The notes: generated from the letters alone by a model not told the origin. Counted from the first letter of the stretch, positions 7,917-17,137 are shown. The stretch is DNA of 64,000 bases from Ardenticatenaceae bacterium (GCA_020634375.1 JACKBX010000010.1:1-64000); one strand, 5' to 3'. Made by a program: numbers and translations.

Positions 7917-10900
7917 ATGTACGAATACAAACCGATTGCAGAATCAAACAATTTCATCGTCCTGGACCAATACACCAAAGCGTTGCACGTCAAAGAAAGC
8001 TACCAAAGCGAATACGCTTTGGAAAGCGAACTGATTACTGACCTGCAAAACCAAGGGTACGCCTACCTGCCTGACCTTAATACCCCCGAAAAAATGCTGA
8101 CCAACGTGCGGTCACAGTTGCAAACCCTCAACAGTGTGCAGTTCACCGACGCTGAATGGTTTCGCTTTGTGGAAAAATATTTAGACAAACCCAGCGACAC
8201 CCTCATCGACAAAACCCGCAAAATTCACGACGGCTACATCTACGACTTTGTCTTTGACGACGGCCATATCGAAAACATCTATCTGCTGGACAAAAAGAAC
8301 ATCGCCCGCAACAAGCTACAGGTGATCAAACAGTTTGAGCAAACAGGATCACACGCCAACCGCTACGACGTGACCATCCTCGTCAACGGCCTGCCCCTGG
8401 TACACATCGAGCTAAAAAAACGGGGCGTAGCCATTCGCGAAGCGTTCAACCAGGTGCACCGCTACAGCAACGAAAGCTTCAACACCGACCACTCCCTCTT
8501 CAAATACGTGCAAATCTTTGTCATCTCCAACGGCACCGACACCCGCTACTTTGCCAACACCACCCAGCGAGACAAAAACAGCTTCGACTTCACCATCAAC
8601 TGGGCGCGGGCTGATAATAAGCCGATCAAAGACCTGAAGGATTTCACCGCCACCTTTTTCCAGAAAAACACCTTGCTGCAAGTGCTGATTCATTATTCTG
8701 TCTTTGATGTGAACAACACGCTGCTGGTGATGCGGCCGTACCAAATCGCGGCCACCGAGCGCATTTTGTGGAAAATCAAAAGCGCCTATGAAGGCAAAAA
8801 GTGGAGCAGTACCGAAGGGGGTGGCTACATCTGGCACACCACCGGCTCCGGCAAAACCTTAACTAGCTTCAAGGCGGCCAGGTTGGCCAAAGAACTGCCA
8901 TTTATTGATAAAGTGTTTTTTGTGGTAGACCGTAAAGACCTCGATTATCAAACGATGAAAGAGTATCAACGCTTTTCGCCCGATAGCGTCAACGGGTCAG
9001 ACAGCACCGCCGGACTCAAACGCAATCTGGACAAAGACGACAATAAAATCATCGTCACCACCATTCAAAAGCTCAACAACCTGATGAAGAGCGAAAACGG
9101 CCTGCCCGTTTACAATCAGCAGGTGGTCTTTATTTTTGACGAAGCCCACCGTAGTCAATTTGGCGAAGCGCAAAAGAATTTGCAGAAGAAGTTCAAAAAG
9201 TATTACCAGTTTGGCTTTACGGGAACGCCGATTTTTGCAGGAAAGAACGCCTTAGGTTCGGAAGATACCGCCAGCGTCTTTGGCCGCCAACTGCACGCCT
9301 ACATCATCACCGATGCCATTCGGGATGAAAAGGTACTGAAATTCAAGGTCGATTACAACGATGTCCGCCCCCATTTTAAATCGATTGAAACCGAACAGGA
9401 TTTAGACAAACTGACAGCGGCCGAAACCAAACAGGCGTTTTTGCATCCCAACCGCCTGCGCGAAATCGCCCAATACATCCTCAACAACTTCCGGCAAAAA
9501 ACGCACCGCTTATTCAGTAACTCAAACGGGTTCAACGCCATGTTTGCCGTCAGCAGTGTGGATGCGGCCAAAGCGTACTACGAGGCGTTCAGGATATTGC
9601 AAAACGAAGCGAACCCGGATCACACAAACAACAAGCGGCTGACCGTCGCCACCATCTTCTCTTTTGCCGCCAACGAAGAACAAGATGTAGTAGGTGAGAT
9701 TCCCGATGAAAGTTTTGAGGTGTCCGCGATGAACAGCAGCGCCAAAGCGTTTTTGAGTGCGGCTATTGCCGACTATAACAAAACGTTCAAAACTAATTTT
9801 GGCATCGATAGCAATGGTTTTCAAAACTATTACCGCGACCTCGCCCTCAGGGTTCAAAAACAGGAAGTTGATTTACTGATTGTGGTGGGGATGTTTTTGA
9901 CCGGGTTTGATGCACCCACGCTAAACACCCTGTTTGTGGATAAAAATTTGCGTTATCATGGTTTAATCCAGGCTTATTCTCGTACCAATCGTATTTATGA
10001 CGCTACTAAAACCTTTGGCAATATCGTCACCTTCCGCGACCTGGAACAGGCGACAGTAGATGCCATCACTTTATTTGGTGACAGCAATACCCGCAACGTC
10101 ATCCTGGAAAAAAGCTACAAAGAGTACATGGAAGGCTTTACCGATTTGGTCACAGGTGAAGCACGGCGCGGCTATCTGGATGTGGTGGCTGAATTGCAAA
10201 GCCGTTTCCCCGACCCGGATGAGATTGTCACGGAAGCAGATAAAAAAGCGTTTGTGAAACTGTTTGGGGAGTATTTGCGGGTGGAGCATATCCTGCAAAA
10301 CTACGATGAGTTTGCCGGCTTAAAAGCGTTGCAGCAGGTCGATATGGAAGACCCGGAGGCGGTTGAGGCATTTAAGGCGCAATATTACCTGAGCGATGAA
10401 AAGATAGCGGCCTTGCAAGCGATTGAGATACCCTCAGAGCGAGCCATTCAGGATTATCGCTCTGTGTACAACGACACACGCGACTGGCTGCGCCGCCAGA
10501 AAGCGGGCGATGAGGCAGACAACACGACGCTGGATTGGGATGATGTCGTGTTTGAAGTTGACCTGCTTAAATCGCAGGAAATCAATCTGGATTACATTCT
10601 TGAGCTGATTTTTGAGCATAACAAAAAGAATCGAAGTAAAGCGGAACTCATTGATGAAGTGCGCCGGTTAATTCGGGCCAGCCTGGGCAACCGCGCTAAA
10701 GAAGGGCTGATTGTTGATTTTATCAATCAAACCAATCTGGATGATATTCTGGACAAAGCGAGCATTATTGATGCGTTTTTCAAGTTTGCCCAAGCCGAGC
10801 AAAAACGGGAAGCGGAAGCGTTGATTGACGCGGAAAATTTAAATGAGGACGCGGCTAAACGGTATATTACACTGTCCCTCAAACGGGAATATGCAAGTGA

Positions 10901-11036
10901 AAATGGTACGGACTTAAACGACACGCTGCCCAAAATGAGTCCGCTTAATCCGCAATACAAAACGAAGAAGCAAACTGTTTTTCAAAAAATCGCTGCCTTT
11001 GTAGAGAAGTATAAAGGTGTGGGTGGGCAAGTCTAG
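7917..11036 (+). CDS. hsdR: type I restriction endonuclease subunit HsdR (type IC)
   Basis: HsdR is the motor and nuclease of the type I complex. The 1039-residue protein has the nuclease site D151...E165-L-K167, the same residue numbers as in EcoR124I. It also has Walker A HTTGSGKT near residue 306, the DEAH box in FIFDEAHRSQFG and the helicase motif FGFTGTPIF. Downstream are the motor motif GMFLTGFDAP and a helical C-terminal domain. The ATG is preceded by AAAGGG. It ends the hsdM-hsdS-prrC-hsdR operon. With hsdS damaged it can only restrict DNA if the half-HsdS works. No ACGGCCGT copy falls within the gene. Confidence 0.97.
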   Translation: MYEYKPIAESNNFIVLDQYTKALHVKESYQSEYALESELITDLQNQGYAYLPDLNTPEKMLTNVRSQLQTLNSVQFTDAEWFRFVEKYLDKPSDTLIDKTRKIHDGYIYDFVFDDGHIENIYLLDKKNIARNKLQVIKQFEQTGSHANRYDVTILVNGLPLVHIELKKRGVAIREAFNQVHRYSNESFNTDHSLFKYVQIFVISNGTDTRYFANTTQRDKNSFDFTINWARADNKPIKDLKDFTATFFQKNTLLQVLIHYSVFDVNNTLLVMRPYQIAATERILWKIKSAYEGKKWSSTEGGGYIWHTTGSGKTLTSFKAARLAKELPFIDKVFFVVDRKDLDYQTMKEYQRFSPDSVNGSDSTAGLKRNLDKDDNKIIVTTIQKLNNLMKSENGLPVYNQQVVFIFDEAHRSQFGEAQKNLQKKFKKYYQFGFTGTPIFAGKNALGSEDTASVFGRQLHAYIITDAIRDEKVLKFKVDYNDVRPHFKSIETEQDLDKLTAAETKQAFLHPNRLREIAQYILNNFRQKTHRLFSNSNGFNAMFAVSSVDAAKAYYEAFRILQNEANPDHTNNKRLTVATIFSFAANEEQDVVGEIPDESFEVSAMNSSAKAFLSAAIADYNKTFKTNFGIDSNGFQNYYRDLALRVQKQEVDLLIVVGMFLTGFDAPTLNTLFVDKNLRYHGLIQAYSRTNRIYDATKTFGNIVTFRDLEQATVDAITLFGDSNTRNVILEKSYKEYMEGFTDLVTGEARRGYLDVVAELQSRFPDPDEIVTEADKKAFVKLFGEYLRVEHILQNYDEFAGLKALQQVDMEDPEAVEAFKAQYYLSDEKIAALQAIEIPSERAIQDYRSVYNDTRDWLRRQKAGDEADNTTLDWDDVVFEVDLLKSQEINLDYILELIFEHNKKNRSKAELIDEVRRLIRASLGNRAKEGLIVDFINQTNLDDILDKASIIDAFFKFAQAEQKREAEALIDAENLNEDAAKRYITLSLKREYASENGTDLNDTLPKMSPLNPQYKTKKQTVFQKIAAFVEKYKGVGGQV

Positions 11037-11127
11037 TCCTTGTATTAATGCGCTACACTCAGGCGGCATTTCCGCGACTGAGTATTATCTACTATGCAGA
11101 ACTGAACCAGAGAAGAGGAGAGTCGAT

Positions 11128-11802
11128 ATGGACGCAAAAAGTATGCAGTTCTACATTCCCGACGATATTACTGCGGGAATCATGACCGAACAGTACAAGC
11201 TTTACGGTCCCGTCGTTCGCGATACTGGCGGCAAAATCGTCAAACACTTAGAGCCAATCGCTATGGAGGCTGAGAAGTTGGCGAGGAATAACAAGAACGT
11301 AGTGATTGCGCTCGGTGCGATTACGCTCGGTGCGATTGCTGTTGCGGCTATCGGCGTGACGGTTTGGGGTCTTTCGGGGAAGAAGAAAGAGCAGGTCGAA
11401 GCTCAGTTGCAACGTGTCGATGAAGCGTTCAGGACGGCAATCATCAACGGCGCATCCGCACCCATGGGGCAGGAGCAACTTGAGGAGCTGTATGTTGAGG
11501 TCAACGACTTCTTAGTTCTCACGAAAGAGCCAGAATACAGCAACGTGAAACTCATGCTTTCGGATGAGTATCGGCAACTGCTGCTCGACTTCACTGAGGC
11601 TTTGAGGAAGTTCAACCTGCAATTGGTCAATGGCGATGCTCCGAAGGTGGAGCCTCCTGAATTGATTCGTCCACTATCGAACGAGGCCACCGCTATCCTC
11701 GGCGCAATGGCTCCTCAGTTGGAGTATGTTGTTCAACAATGGCCCAAGGACGTCCAACCGTTGCCTCCAGCCGAACTGCCGGAAAGTGATGATGAAAGTT
11801 AA
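11128..11802 (+). CDS. unknown single-pass membrane protein
   Basis: This 224-residue protein is not one I recognise. ATG 11128 was chosen because GAGGAG precedes it; the longer frame from 11017 overlaps hsdR. A strongly hydrophobic segment of about 24 residues near positions 57-80 (from NVVIALGAITLG) is followed by KKK, so the long C-terminal part is probably cytoplasmic. The C-terminal two thirds are predicted mostly helical with an acidic tail (ESDDES). Tandem GGTGCGATT repeats lie within the membrane segment (11312-11340). It follows the hsd operon by 90 bases and could be an accessory or membrane-acting defence protein, but nothing in the sequence proves that. Confidence 0.7.
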   Translation: MDAKSMQFYIPDDITAGIMTEQYKLYGPVVRDTGGKIVKHLEPIAMEAEKLARNNKNVVIALGAITLGAIAVAAIGVTVWGLSGKKKEQVEAQLQRVDEAFRTAIINGASAPMGQEQLEELYVEVNDFLVLTKEPEYSNVKLMLSDEYRQLLLDFTEALRKFNLQLVNGDAPKVEPPELIRPLSNEATAILGAMAPQLEYVVQQWPKDVQPLPPAELPESDDES

Positions 11803-11994
11803 CCAAAGTTTTCTCGCCTTTGATAAAAAGTACCGAAGACTATTAAACCATGGACTACTATCTGCACCAGTTTGCCCACCTGCGCACAAACAAAACCGCC
11901 AACGGTGGACGGCCGTTGAACTCATAAAACATCCGTGCTAAAATCCAGCCTGATATGATTAATAATTTATTCTGGCATAGGGTGATATATTTTG

Positions 11995-12088
11995 AATATG
12001 GCTGTTTTGCAGCCATATTTGAGACCTCTGTGCAGGATTTAGCGAATGATAAAGCCACTGGTACTTTTAAATATCCAGTGGCTTTTTT
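11995..12088 (+). terminator. hairpin and rho-independent terminator, possible small RNA
   Basis: Two hairpins lie in the 470-base gap 11803-12274. The first is a 10-bp stem, AATATGGCTG (11995-12004) with CAGCCATATT (12010-12019). The second is AGCCACTGG (12053-12061) with CCAGTGGCT (12075-12083) followed by six Ts, a standard terminator. Together they could be the body of a small RNA of about 100 nt starting near 11990, or simply the terminator of the membrane-protein gene. Confidence 0.6.
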
Positions 12089-12123
12089 GTTTAGAGAGAT
12101 AAATATGGGTAAGTAAGGCCATG

Positions 12124-12202
12124 AAAAAAGTCGCCGGACGGTGCATCGAACACCCCCGGCGGCGGTCAACCGACGTAGACGGCTGACAGGGTGATTATAC
12201 CA
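12124..12202 (-). ncRNA. candidate 60-65 nt minus-strand RNA with promoter and terminator
   Basis: Read on the minus strand, an extended -10 (TGGTATAAT, plus-strand 12194-12202) is followed by two hairpins. The last pairs CGCCGG (plus-strand 12156-12161 read in reverse) with CCGGCG (12132-12137), plus an inner GGTG/CACC, and runs into six Ts (plus-strand A-run 12124-12129). Promoter-like box, structure and T-run within 80 bases fit a short transcript divergent from the 575-residue protein gene. No clear -35 is seen. It may instead only block antisense transcription. Confidence 0.35.
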
Positions 12203-12274
12203 TAGCTGTGCTTTTAACGGCCGTTTACGTCATTGGCGTGAACGGCCGTTTTTGTTTGTATTGGAGAAGAAATA

Positions 12275-14002
12275 ATGCCGAAACGATTTAGTGATGTGGT
12301 AGGGGTTACAACCGAAGAGTTATGGGCAGAAGGGGCATTTGATGCCTTTGTAGATATAGACGCCCGTTTTCACATTGACCCGCACTTATTGGAAAAAACG
12401 GCCGTGCCGGAATTACAAGGCGCTTACCAGAAGGTACAGCAGCGATTTGAGGATGTGTTACATCTCTTAGCCTATTCACAAAAGCCAGGAGATTTTTATT
12501 ACAAGAAGGCAAAGGCAAAATTACTTTTTCGAGAACTCCGCTTTATTTCTTTGGGCTACAGTAAAGGGGAAAGAAAAAACCGGGCTAAGGGCAAAGGGAT
12601 TGGCTCCAAGTTGGCAGATCAACTAACAACAACAGCAGCAGAGATTGTGAAGGTAGGTATCAAAGACCCAAAGATATTTGAGTTGGTGGGTTTATTGGAG
12701 GAGGGGATTGGCGCGGATCGTATCAGTGACATGATGGCGCGTATTATTATCGTTGAACTGCTGCAATTTACCGAGCGCGTGTCACAAAATCTGGAGCTAA
12801 AGACCTGGCCTATTGATTACAAAGGAAAATCATACCAAATTCCGCTTACCCCTCAGAAACGTGAACCGATTGTTTTTGTACCTCATGAGATTTTACGGCC
12901 GTTGCCTATTGCCTTTGATTGGACAGATTTGGACGTGGTAAGAGTTTACAATGCCGAATTACGTGAAACTCTCAATGATGATATTGGTATCACATGGAAG
13001 GACGCAACCAATCTACGCAAGATAAGCAAGGAAAAACTCAAAGAGATATTGTTAGCGGATCGGGATTTATTTGATGATTTGCTCACGCAATATGAAGCCA
13101 AACCAGCTACACCCTATGATTATGAAAGTGATCCAGATGGGGGACTTATATGGTATCGGCTGGCCGAGGAATGGGCGGAAAAATACCCTGCGTTGTTGGA
13201 TGATATAGCCGTTGTTACGCCAGAAGTAATTCATGAAGTGGTCGTGCGCATTTGTAACCATTTCGGCCGTTTGCTGGAACATGACGGGCTAAGTGTATTC
13301 CTTTTTAATGATGACGGCCGTTTGCGAAGGGAGGGGTATGCCCGGCTTTTGTTTTATGGTCTGGCCGATGCGTATTGTCGGGCTAATAATCTTGACCTGA
13401 GCCTGGAAGCAAAATGGGGGCGTGAACTGGTGATGTTTAAGATTAGCCGGGGGTTCAGGGCACGGGTGTTTGTCGCCGTGAAATACAGTCGTAATGGGCA
13501 TCTGGTGCAGCAGTATGAGACAGCTATTGAACATTATCATTGGCGTGAAGGACAAACGGTTTATCTGGTAATTCAAACGGCCAAATCGGAGGGGACGTTG
13601 GCAGCACTGAAAACTTTGAAGCAAGAAGCACAGGCGGATGGTAAGCCTGTGCCGGAATTGTTGATTTATGACGGCCGTTTGAATGAAGTGACGCAAGGGG
13701 TTTTGTGGGAAATTGGGGCGGATGATGATCGGCTAATAGAGGCAGCAAAAGCATCGCAGAAGCAAGGGCTAACGGCCGTTTCTGATGAAGTGGATGATGA
13801 ATCATTAGAACTCAGGGCAAGACGGCTAAGTATTCGCCCTTTTCGTTTAGAACGTTGGGACACAATCATAGAATTGCGAGAACAACATGGATTGACCCAG
13901 AGTCAGATAGCTGAAAGGTTAGTTCAAGATGTGGTCGTTATTAAACGGGATTGCCGAGATATGCGGCGAAAAGAATATTGGAATTGGGAAGATGTACCCT
14001 AA
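12275..14002 (+). CDS. 575-residue protein of unknown function, candidate defence gene
   Basis: I recognise this as a conserved hypothetical type but know no function. The N-terminal region begins with an FVDIDARFHIDP motif and an EEGIGADRISDM stretch. The middle is helical. Residues about 375-425 hold ...LEAKWGRELVMFK... and VFVAVKYSRNGHLVQQYETAI, which has the acidic/Lys spacing of a PD-(D/E)xK-like nuclease core, though this is only suggestive. The last 50 residues form a helix-turn-helix (LREQHGLTQSQIAERL). It has its own promoter region and a strong terminator right after it, so it is a one-gene unit between the restriction locus and the replication genes, where accessory defence genes are often found. 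Confidence 0.75.
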   Translation: MPKRFSDVVGVTTEELWAEGAFDAFVDIDARFHIDPHLLEKTAVPELQGAYQKVQQRFEDVLHLLAYSQKPGDFYYKKAKAKLLFRELRFISLGYSKGERKNRAKGKGIGSKLADQLTTTAAEIVKVGIKDPKIFELVGLLEEGIGADRISDMMARIIIVELLQFTERVSQNLELKTWPIDYKGKSYQIPLTPQKREPIVFVPHEILRPLPIAFDWTDLDVVRVYNAELRETLNDDIGITWKDATNLRKISKEKLKEILLADRDLFDDLLTQYEAKPATPYDYESDPDGGLIWYRLAEEWAEKYPALLDDIAVVTPEVIHEVVVRICNHFGRLLEHDGLSVFLFNDDGRLRREGYARLLFYGLADAYCRANNLDLSLEAKWGRELVMFKISRGFRARVFVAVKYSRNGHLVQQYETAIEHYHWREGQTVYLVIQTAKSEGTLAALKTLKQEAQADGKPVPELLIYDGRLNEVTQGVLWEIGADDDRLIEAAKASQKQGLTAVSDEVDDESLELRARRLSIRPFRLERWDTIIELREQHGLTQSQIAERLVQDVVVIKRDCRDMRRKEYWNWEDVP

Positions 14003-14038
14003 AAAGTACATCAACTTGTACTCCCATTTGTACCCTTG

Positions 14039-14074
14039 ACCCGGTTACTATCCTGACAAGTAACCGGGTTTTTG
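14039..14074 (+). terminator. rho-independent terminator
   Basis: A perfect 11-bp stem ACCCGGTTACT (14039-14049) with AGTAACCGGGT (14059-14069) and a 9-base loop, followed by TTTTG. It ends the 575-residue protein transcript 37 bases after its stop. Confidence 0.85.
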
Positions 14075-14091
14075 TTTATTTAGGAATGATT

Positions 14092-14301
14092 ATGGCACGA
14101 ATTACTATTACTTTGCTTGATGATGAAAGCAATGCTCTTGTCCAGCTTGCAAAACGGGAACGACGATCACCCAGACAACAAGCAGCAATATTGGTTCGTA
14201 AGCAGTTAAGGAACTTGGGTATGTTGCCAGAAACGATTCTGGTTCAGCAATCCATAGATACGGAGGTGTCACATGATGACAGACCCACCAGCGAATCTTG
14301 A
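14092..14301 (+). CDS. small ribbon-helix-helix-like protein
   Basis: This 69-residue protein starts with a short beta-strand pattern (ARITITLLDD) followed by two helices (ALVQLAKRERRSPRQQAAILVRKQL). That is the outline of a CopG/Arc-type ribbon-helix-helix DNA-binding protein. The start is the ATG at 14092; the upstream terminator excludes the longer frame. Its 3' end overlaps the start of the next small gene by 29 bases. It is the first gene of the replication module and may autoregulate it. The assignment rests on pattern only. Confidence 0.55.
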   Translation: MARITITLLDDESNALVQLAKRERRSPRQQAAILVRKQLRNLGMLPETILVQQSIDTEVSHDDRPTSES

Positions 14302-14449
14302 CCTGGAAGCGCAAGCATTGGCGCAATGTTACGCCTTGCTCATTCGGAAGGCACAAGAACGACGGGCAAGACTGGCGAAGGAACAGGCAGCAGTCAGCGA
14401 TGAAATGACAACCGTCAATGGTGATGAAAAGCCAGAAGAAATGGTGTAA
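14273..14449 (+). CDS. small helical acidic/basic protein, unknown
   Basis: A 58-residue frame starts at ATG 14273 with GGAGGTGTC just upstream, a good ribosome site. It consists of one long predicted helix (LDLEAQALAQCYALL, then KAQERRARLAKEQ) and an acidic tail. It overlaps the end of the preceding gene and ends 31 bases before the primase start, so the three genes look co-transcribed. I do not recognise it. The strong ribosome site and position in the operon make it likely to be real. Confidence 0.55.
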   Translation: MMTDPPANLDLEAQALAQCYALLIRKAQERRARLAKEQAAVSDEMTTVNGDEKPEEMV

Positions 14450-14480
14450 GGCTGCTCTATTGGGGAAATGGTAAACCACG

Positions 14481-16412
14481 ATGGCTGAAACACTTCAAAC
14501 CTTCGCACGTCAATTGCATAAGTGGGGCGCAAATGTGACCGCTATTCAACCGGGGACAAAGCACCCGGCGCATAAGTGGCAGCATTGGCAGGAGAAGCGA
14601 CAAACAAAGGATGATGTCAACAACCTGCCCTGGTCTAAGGCGGCGGCGGTCGGGGTGGTGAATGGCAGCGGTGATTTTCGGATTTTCGATATTGACGCGC
14701 CCAAAGACCAGCATGGGGAACCCCGCTATCAAGTGCCTGAGCAAGTCCTGGTGACTGTTTTGCAAGCCATTGGTTTACCACATGATTACCAATGGAGTTA
14801 TGCCAGTGGCAGTGGGGCCGGATGGGGGTTTGTCATTCGCTGTCAGGAATCGTTACCGGTTGAATTTATGGGGTCAGAGCCAGGAGTTTTGCAGGGTCAG
14901 CCCAAAGAGGGATTCCAATTTGACCACCTGGAATTGCGCTGGTCAAGTGGGCAAACGGTGATTGACGGCCGTCATCCTAGCGGCCCTGGTTATTGTTGGC
15001 GGTTGGGAGAACGGCCGTTTGTGCCTCCTGCTCTAGTGTCAGCAGAACGGGTGGTGAAAGCCTTTGACACTATAGCCATTCCAATAACTAACGAGAGCAA
15101 GAATAAAGAAGCGGTCACGGCCGTTTCGCCTGGGCACATTTCCCCATACGGCCGGGGCGCATTAAATGACGCCATTGGCAAGGTTAGCACATCGCCCAAT
15201 GGCAGCCGGAATAATACGCTATTTGAGCAAACGACAGGGTTAGCGGAACTGGTAAATGGTGGCGAATTGCTCCGGCAAGATGTAGAGCAGGGAATGACAG
15301 GGGCGGCAATGGCGGCAGGACTGCCAGAAAGTGAAATCAGAGCCACACTTGATAGTGCTTTTAAGACGGTAGGCAGCAAGGCGCGGACGGTTGAGAATGA
15401 ATGGGTTGGGTTAGTCGAAAATGGGGATGGGAGAAGGGGAGAAACGGCCGTAAGTGTTAATGAAGATGCGACATTTTCAACCTTTGCCGATGTTGATCGC
15501 TTAACAGGTGCAATTGAATGGGCTTGGCCGGGATGGTTGGCCCAAAGCTATCTCCACTTACTTGCCAGTGAATCAGGCGTGGGTAAGAGTTTTATTGCCA
15601 TGCGTTTGGCGGGCTGTTTTCTATGTGGAATGCCCTGGCCGGATGGTCAAGTTTTTACAGAACAAAAAGGTTCTGTTTTGTGGTGTGAAGCGGAAGCGGC
15701 CCAGCAGCTTAACAAAGAAAGGGCAAAATCTTTAGGATTGCCGCTGGATAAAATTATCATTCCCAGCCTTGATCCATTTCGGGATATTGAATTACGCAAT
15801 ATCCAGGATAGGGATGCGATCTGGTCATGGGCCAATGATGACAGCATACGTTTTATTGTGGTTGATAGTTTGAGCGGGGCTGATCCTCGTGATGAGAACA
15901 GCAGCGATAAATTGTCCGTTTTGAAATGGTTAGCAGAACTTGCGAGGAATACGGGAAAGCCTATTTTGTTGACCCATCATCTCAACAAGCCATTATTTGG
16001 CAATGAGACTGTAACACTGAACCGACTAAGGGGCAGTACGGCAATCCCGCAAATGGCCCGCGTCATTTGGGCAATGGACACGCCAGACCCAAACAACAAA
16101 GAACAAAAGCGGCTTTCAGTTTTGAAAAGTAATCTAGCAAAATTTCCTGAACCAATCGGGGTACAAATTGGCACAGAAGTCAAATTTGGCCCGGCTCCAT
16201 CTGCACCACAAAAATACAGTGAGTTGGATCGAGCAATGGATTTTTTGCGTGAGTTATTAGAAAGGCAACCGGTGACGGCCAAAGGCGGGGAGGAAGCAGC
16301 AATGAAAGCAGGCATTTCCCAAAGCACCCTAAAACGAGCTAAAAAACAGCTTGGCATTACATCTGCAAAAAAAGCAGATGGTTGGTATTGGTCTTTACCC
16401 GTCCCAATGTAG
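14481..16412 (+). CDS. primase-polymerase with AAA/RepA-like ATPase
   Basis: This 643-residue protein combines an N-terminal bifunctional primase-polymerase domain (residues about 5-190; D70-I-D72 in FRIFDIDAPK as the metal-binding pair) with a RecA-like AAA_25/RepA helicase-type domain. The latter has Walker A ESGVGKS at 364-370, Walker B IVVDSLSG and HHLNK downstream. The last 70 residues look like a winged helix (AAMKAGISQSTLKRAKK). Proteins of this build start replication of plasmids, phage and integrative elements. ACGGCCGT occurs four times within the gene. It is directly followed by the 9-bp repeats at 16412-16538, a likely origin. Confidence 0.88.
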   Translation: MAETLQTFARQLHKWGANVTAIQPGTKHPAHKWQHWQEKRQTKDDVNNLPWSKAAAVGVVNGSGDFRIFDIDAPKDQHGEPRYQVPEQVLVTVLQAIGLPHDYQWSYASGSGAGWGFVIRCQESLPVEFMGSEPGVLQGQPKEGFQFDHLELRWSSGQTVIDGRHPSGPGYCWRLGERPFVPPALVSAERVVKAFDTIAIPITNESKNKEAVTAVSPGHISPYGRGALNDAIGKVSTSPNGSRNNTLFEQTTGLAELVNGGELLRQDVEQGMTGAAMAAGLPESEIRATLDSAFKTVGSKARTVENEWVGLVENGDGRRGETAVSVNEDATFSTFADVDRLTGAIEWAWPGWLAQSYLHLLASESGVGKSFIAMRLAGCFLCGMPWPDGQVFTEQKGSVLWCEAEAAQQLNKERAKSLGLPLDKIIIPSLDPFRDIELRNIQDRDAIWSWANDDSIRFIVVDSLSGADPRDENSSDKLSVLKWLAELARNTGKPILLTHHLNKPLFGNETVTLNRLRGSTAIPQMARVIWAMDTPDPNNKEQKRLSVLKSNLAKFPEPIGVQIGTEVKFGPAPSAPQKYSELDRAMDFLRELLERQPVTAKGGEEAAMKAGISQSTLKRAKKQLGITSAKKADGWYWSLPVPM

Positions 16413-16538
16413 TGAACTCCTTGAACTTCTTGGCATTCTTGACCCTCTTGAACTTCTTAAAAAGGATGATCTGGGTCAAGAGGTTCAAGATAACCAAGTG
16501 TCAGGGGGTGTCTGTTTATTGAACTTCTTGAGCTTCTT
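16412..16538 (+). repeat. 9-bp iteron-like repeats, candidate replication origin
   Basis: Five 9-bp units stand head to tail from 16412 to 16456, on the consensus TTGAACTTC (exact at 16421 and 16448, degenerate at 16412, 16430 and 16439). An inverted unit pair lies at 16475-16488 (GTCAAGAGGTTCAA), and two further units at 16519 and 16528. They start at the stop of the primase gene. Iterons beside a replication initiator are the usual origin layout. The repeats also lie in an open frame (16351-16581) rich in Leu, which I regard as a by-product. Confidence 0.5.
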
Positions 16539-16595
16539 GGGTTGGTATGTTTATGAAAACGGCCGTTACTCAAGCGCATAGGATAAGCGGAAAGT

Positions 16596-16898
16596 ATGGC
16601 AAAAATACCTATTAGTAAACGTTACTATGAGCCAATTCCAGGAGAAACGCACAAAGCATGGCTGGCTTTTTGTGTCTACCGGGATATGGGAAACGGCCGT
16701 TCATTGGACAAGGCTTGGCGACAGGCAAAGGGAAAGACAAACGGCCGTCATGCGCGGCATTGGGCTACCTGGTCTGCAAAGAGCCATTGGGTAAGCCGCT
16801 GCCAGGCTTACGACAATGCGGTGATGAAAGAAGCGCGGCGCAAGGTACAGGATGAGCGGGCATCACGTTATGCAGAGATTTACGGCCGTTATTGGTAA
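16596..16898 (+). CDS. terminase-small-subunit-like protein, probably truncated
   Basis: This 100-residue protein has the pattern PGETHKAWLAFCVYRDMG...RSL followed by a Trp-rich helical part (HWATWSAKSHWVSRCQAYD). It resembles the N-terminal DNA-binding region of phage terminase small subunits and related homeodomain-like proteins. From memory such proteins are usually longer, and here the frame stops inside what should be a long helix, just after an ACGGCCGTT copy at 16882. It may be a remnant. No large terminase subunit is found nearby. The gap 16899-17137 holds two copies of a GTTTTGG-GCAAAAA word and nothing else I recognise. Confidence 0.45.
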   Translation: MAKIPISKRYYEPIPGETHKAWLAFCVYRDMGNGRSLDKAWRQAKGKTNGRHARHWATWSAKSHWVSRCQAYDNAVMKEARRKVQDERASRYAEIYGRYW

Positions 16899-17137
16899 AA
16901 AGCCGCTCGTTTTTGGTGCAAAAACGGTTGGTTTTGGCGCAAAAAGATGAACGGAAACGGCCGTTTGAGGGCATAAACCAGACGTTTTGAGACAAAAAGG
17001 GTTGTAAAACTGCCTCAATTGCACTTTTGGGAAGTTAAGCCTCTTAAAGCTAACCGTCATAAATACAACAAACCCACAGCAGTAAGACAGCAAAAAGGTG
17101 GAAAAGAGCAGAATTGCTTAATGATTTAGGAAAAAAC

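Noticed and set aside
12120..12190. tRNA-like segment (GTGTTCGATGCAC on the minus strand)
   Set aside because: The T-loop-like sequence is the loop of a terminator hairpin; no acceptor or anticodon arms can be drawn.
16412..16538. CRISPR-like array
   Set aside because: Units are 9 bp and directly adjacent, with no spacers and no cas genes nearby.
16351..16581. Open frame across the iteron-like repeats
   Set aside because: It overlaps the primase end, is Leu-rich only because of the repeats, and has no ribosome site.
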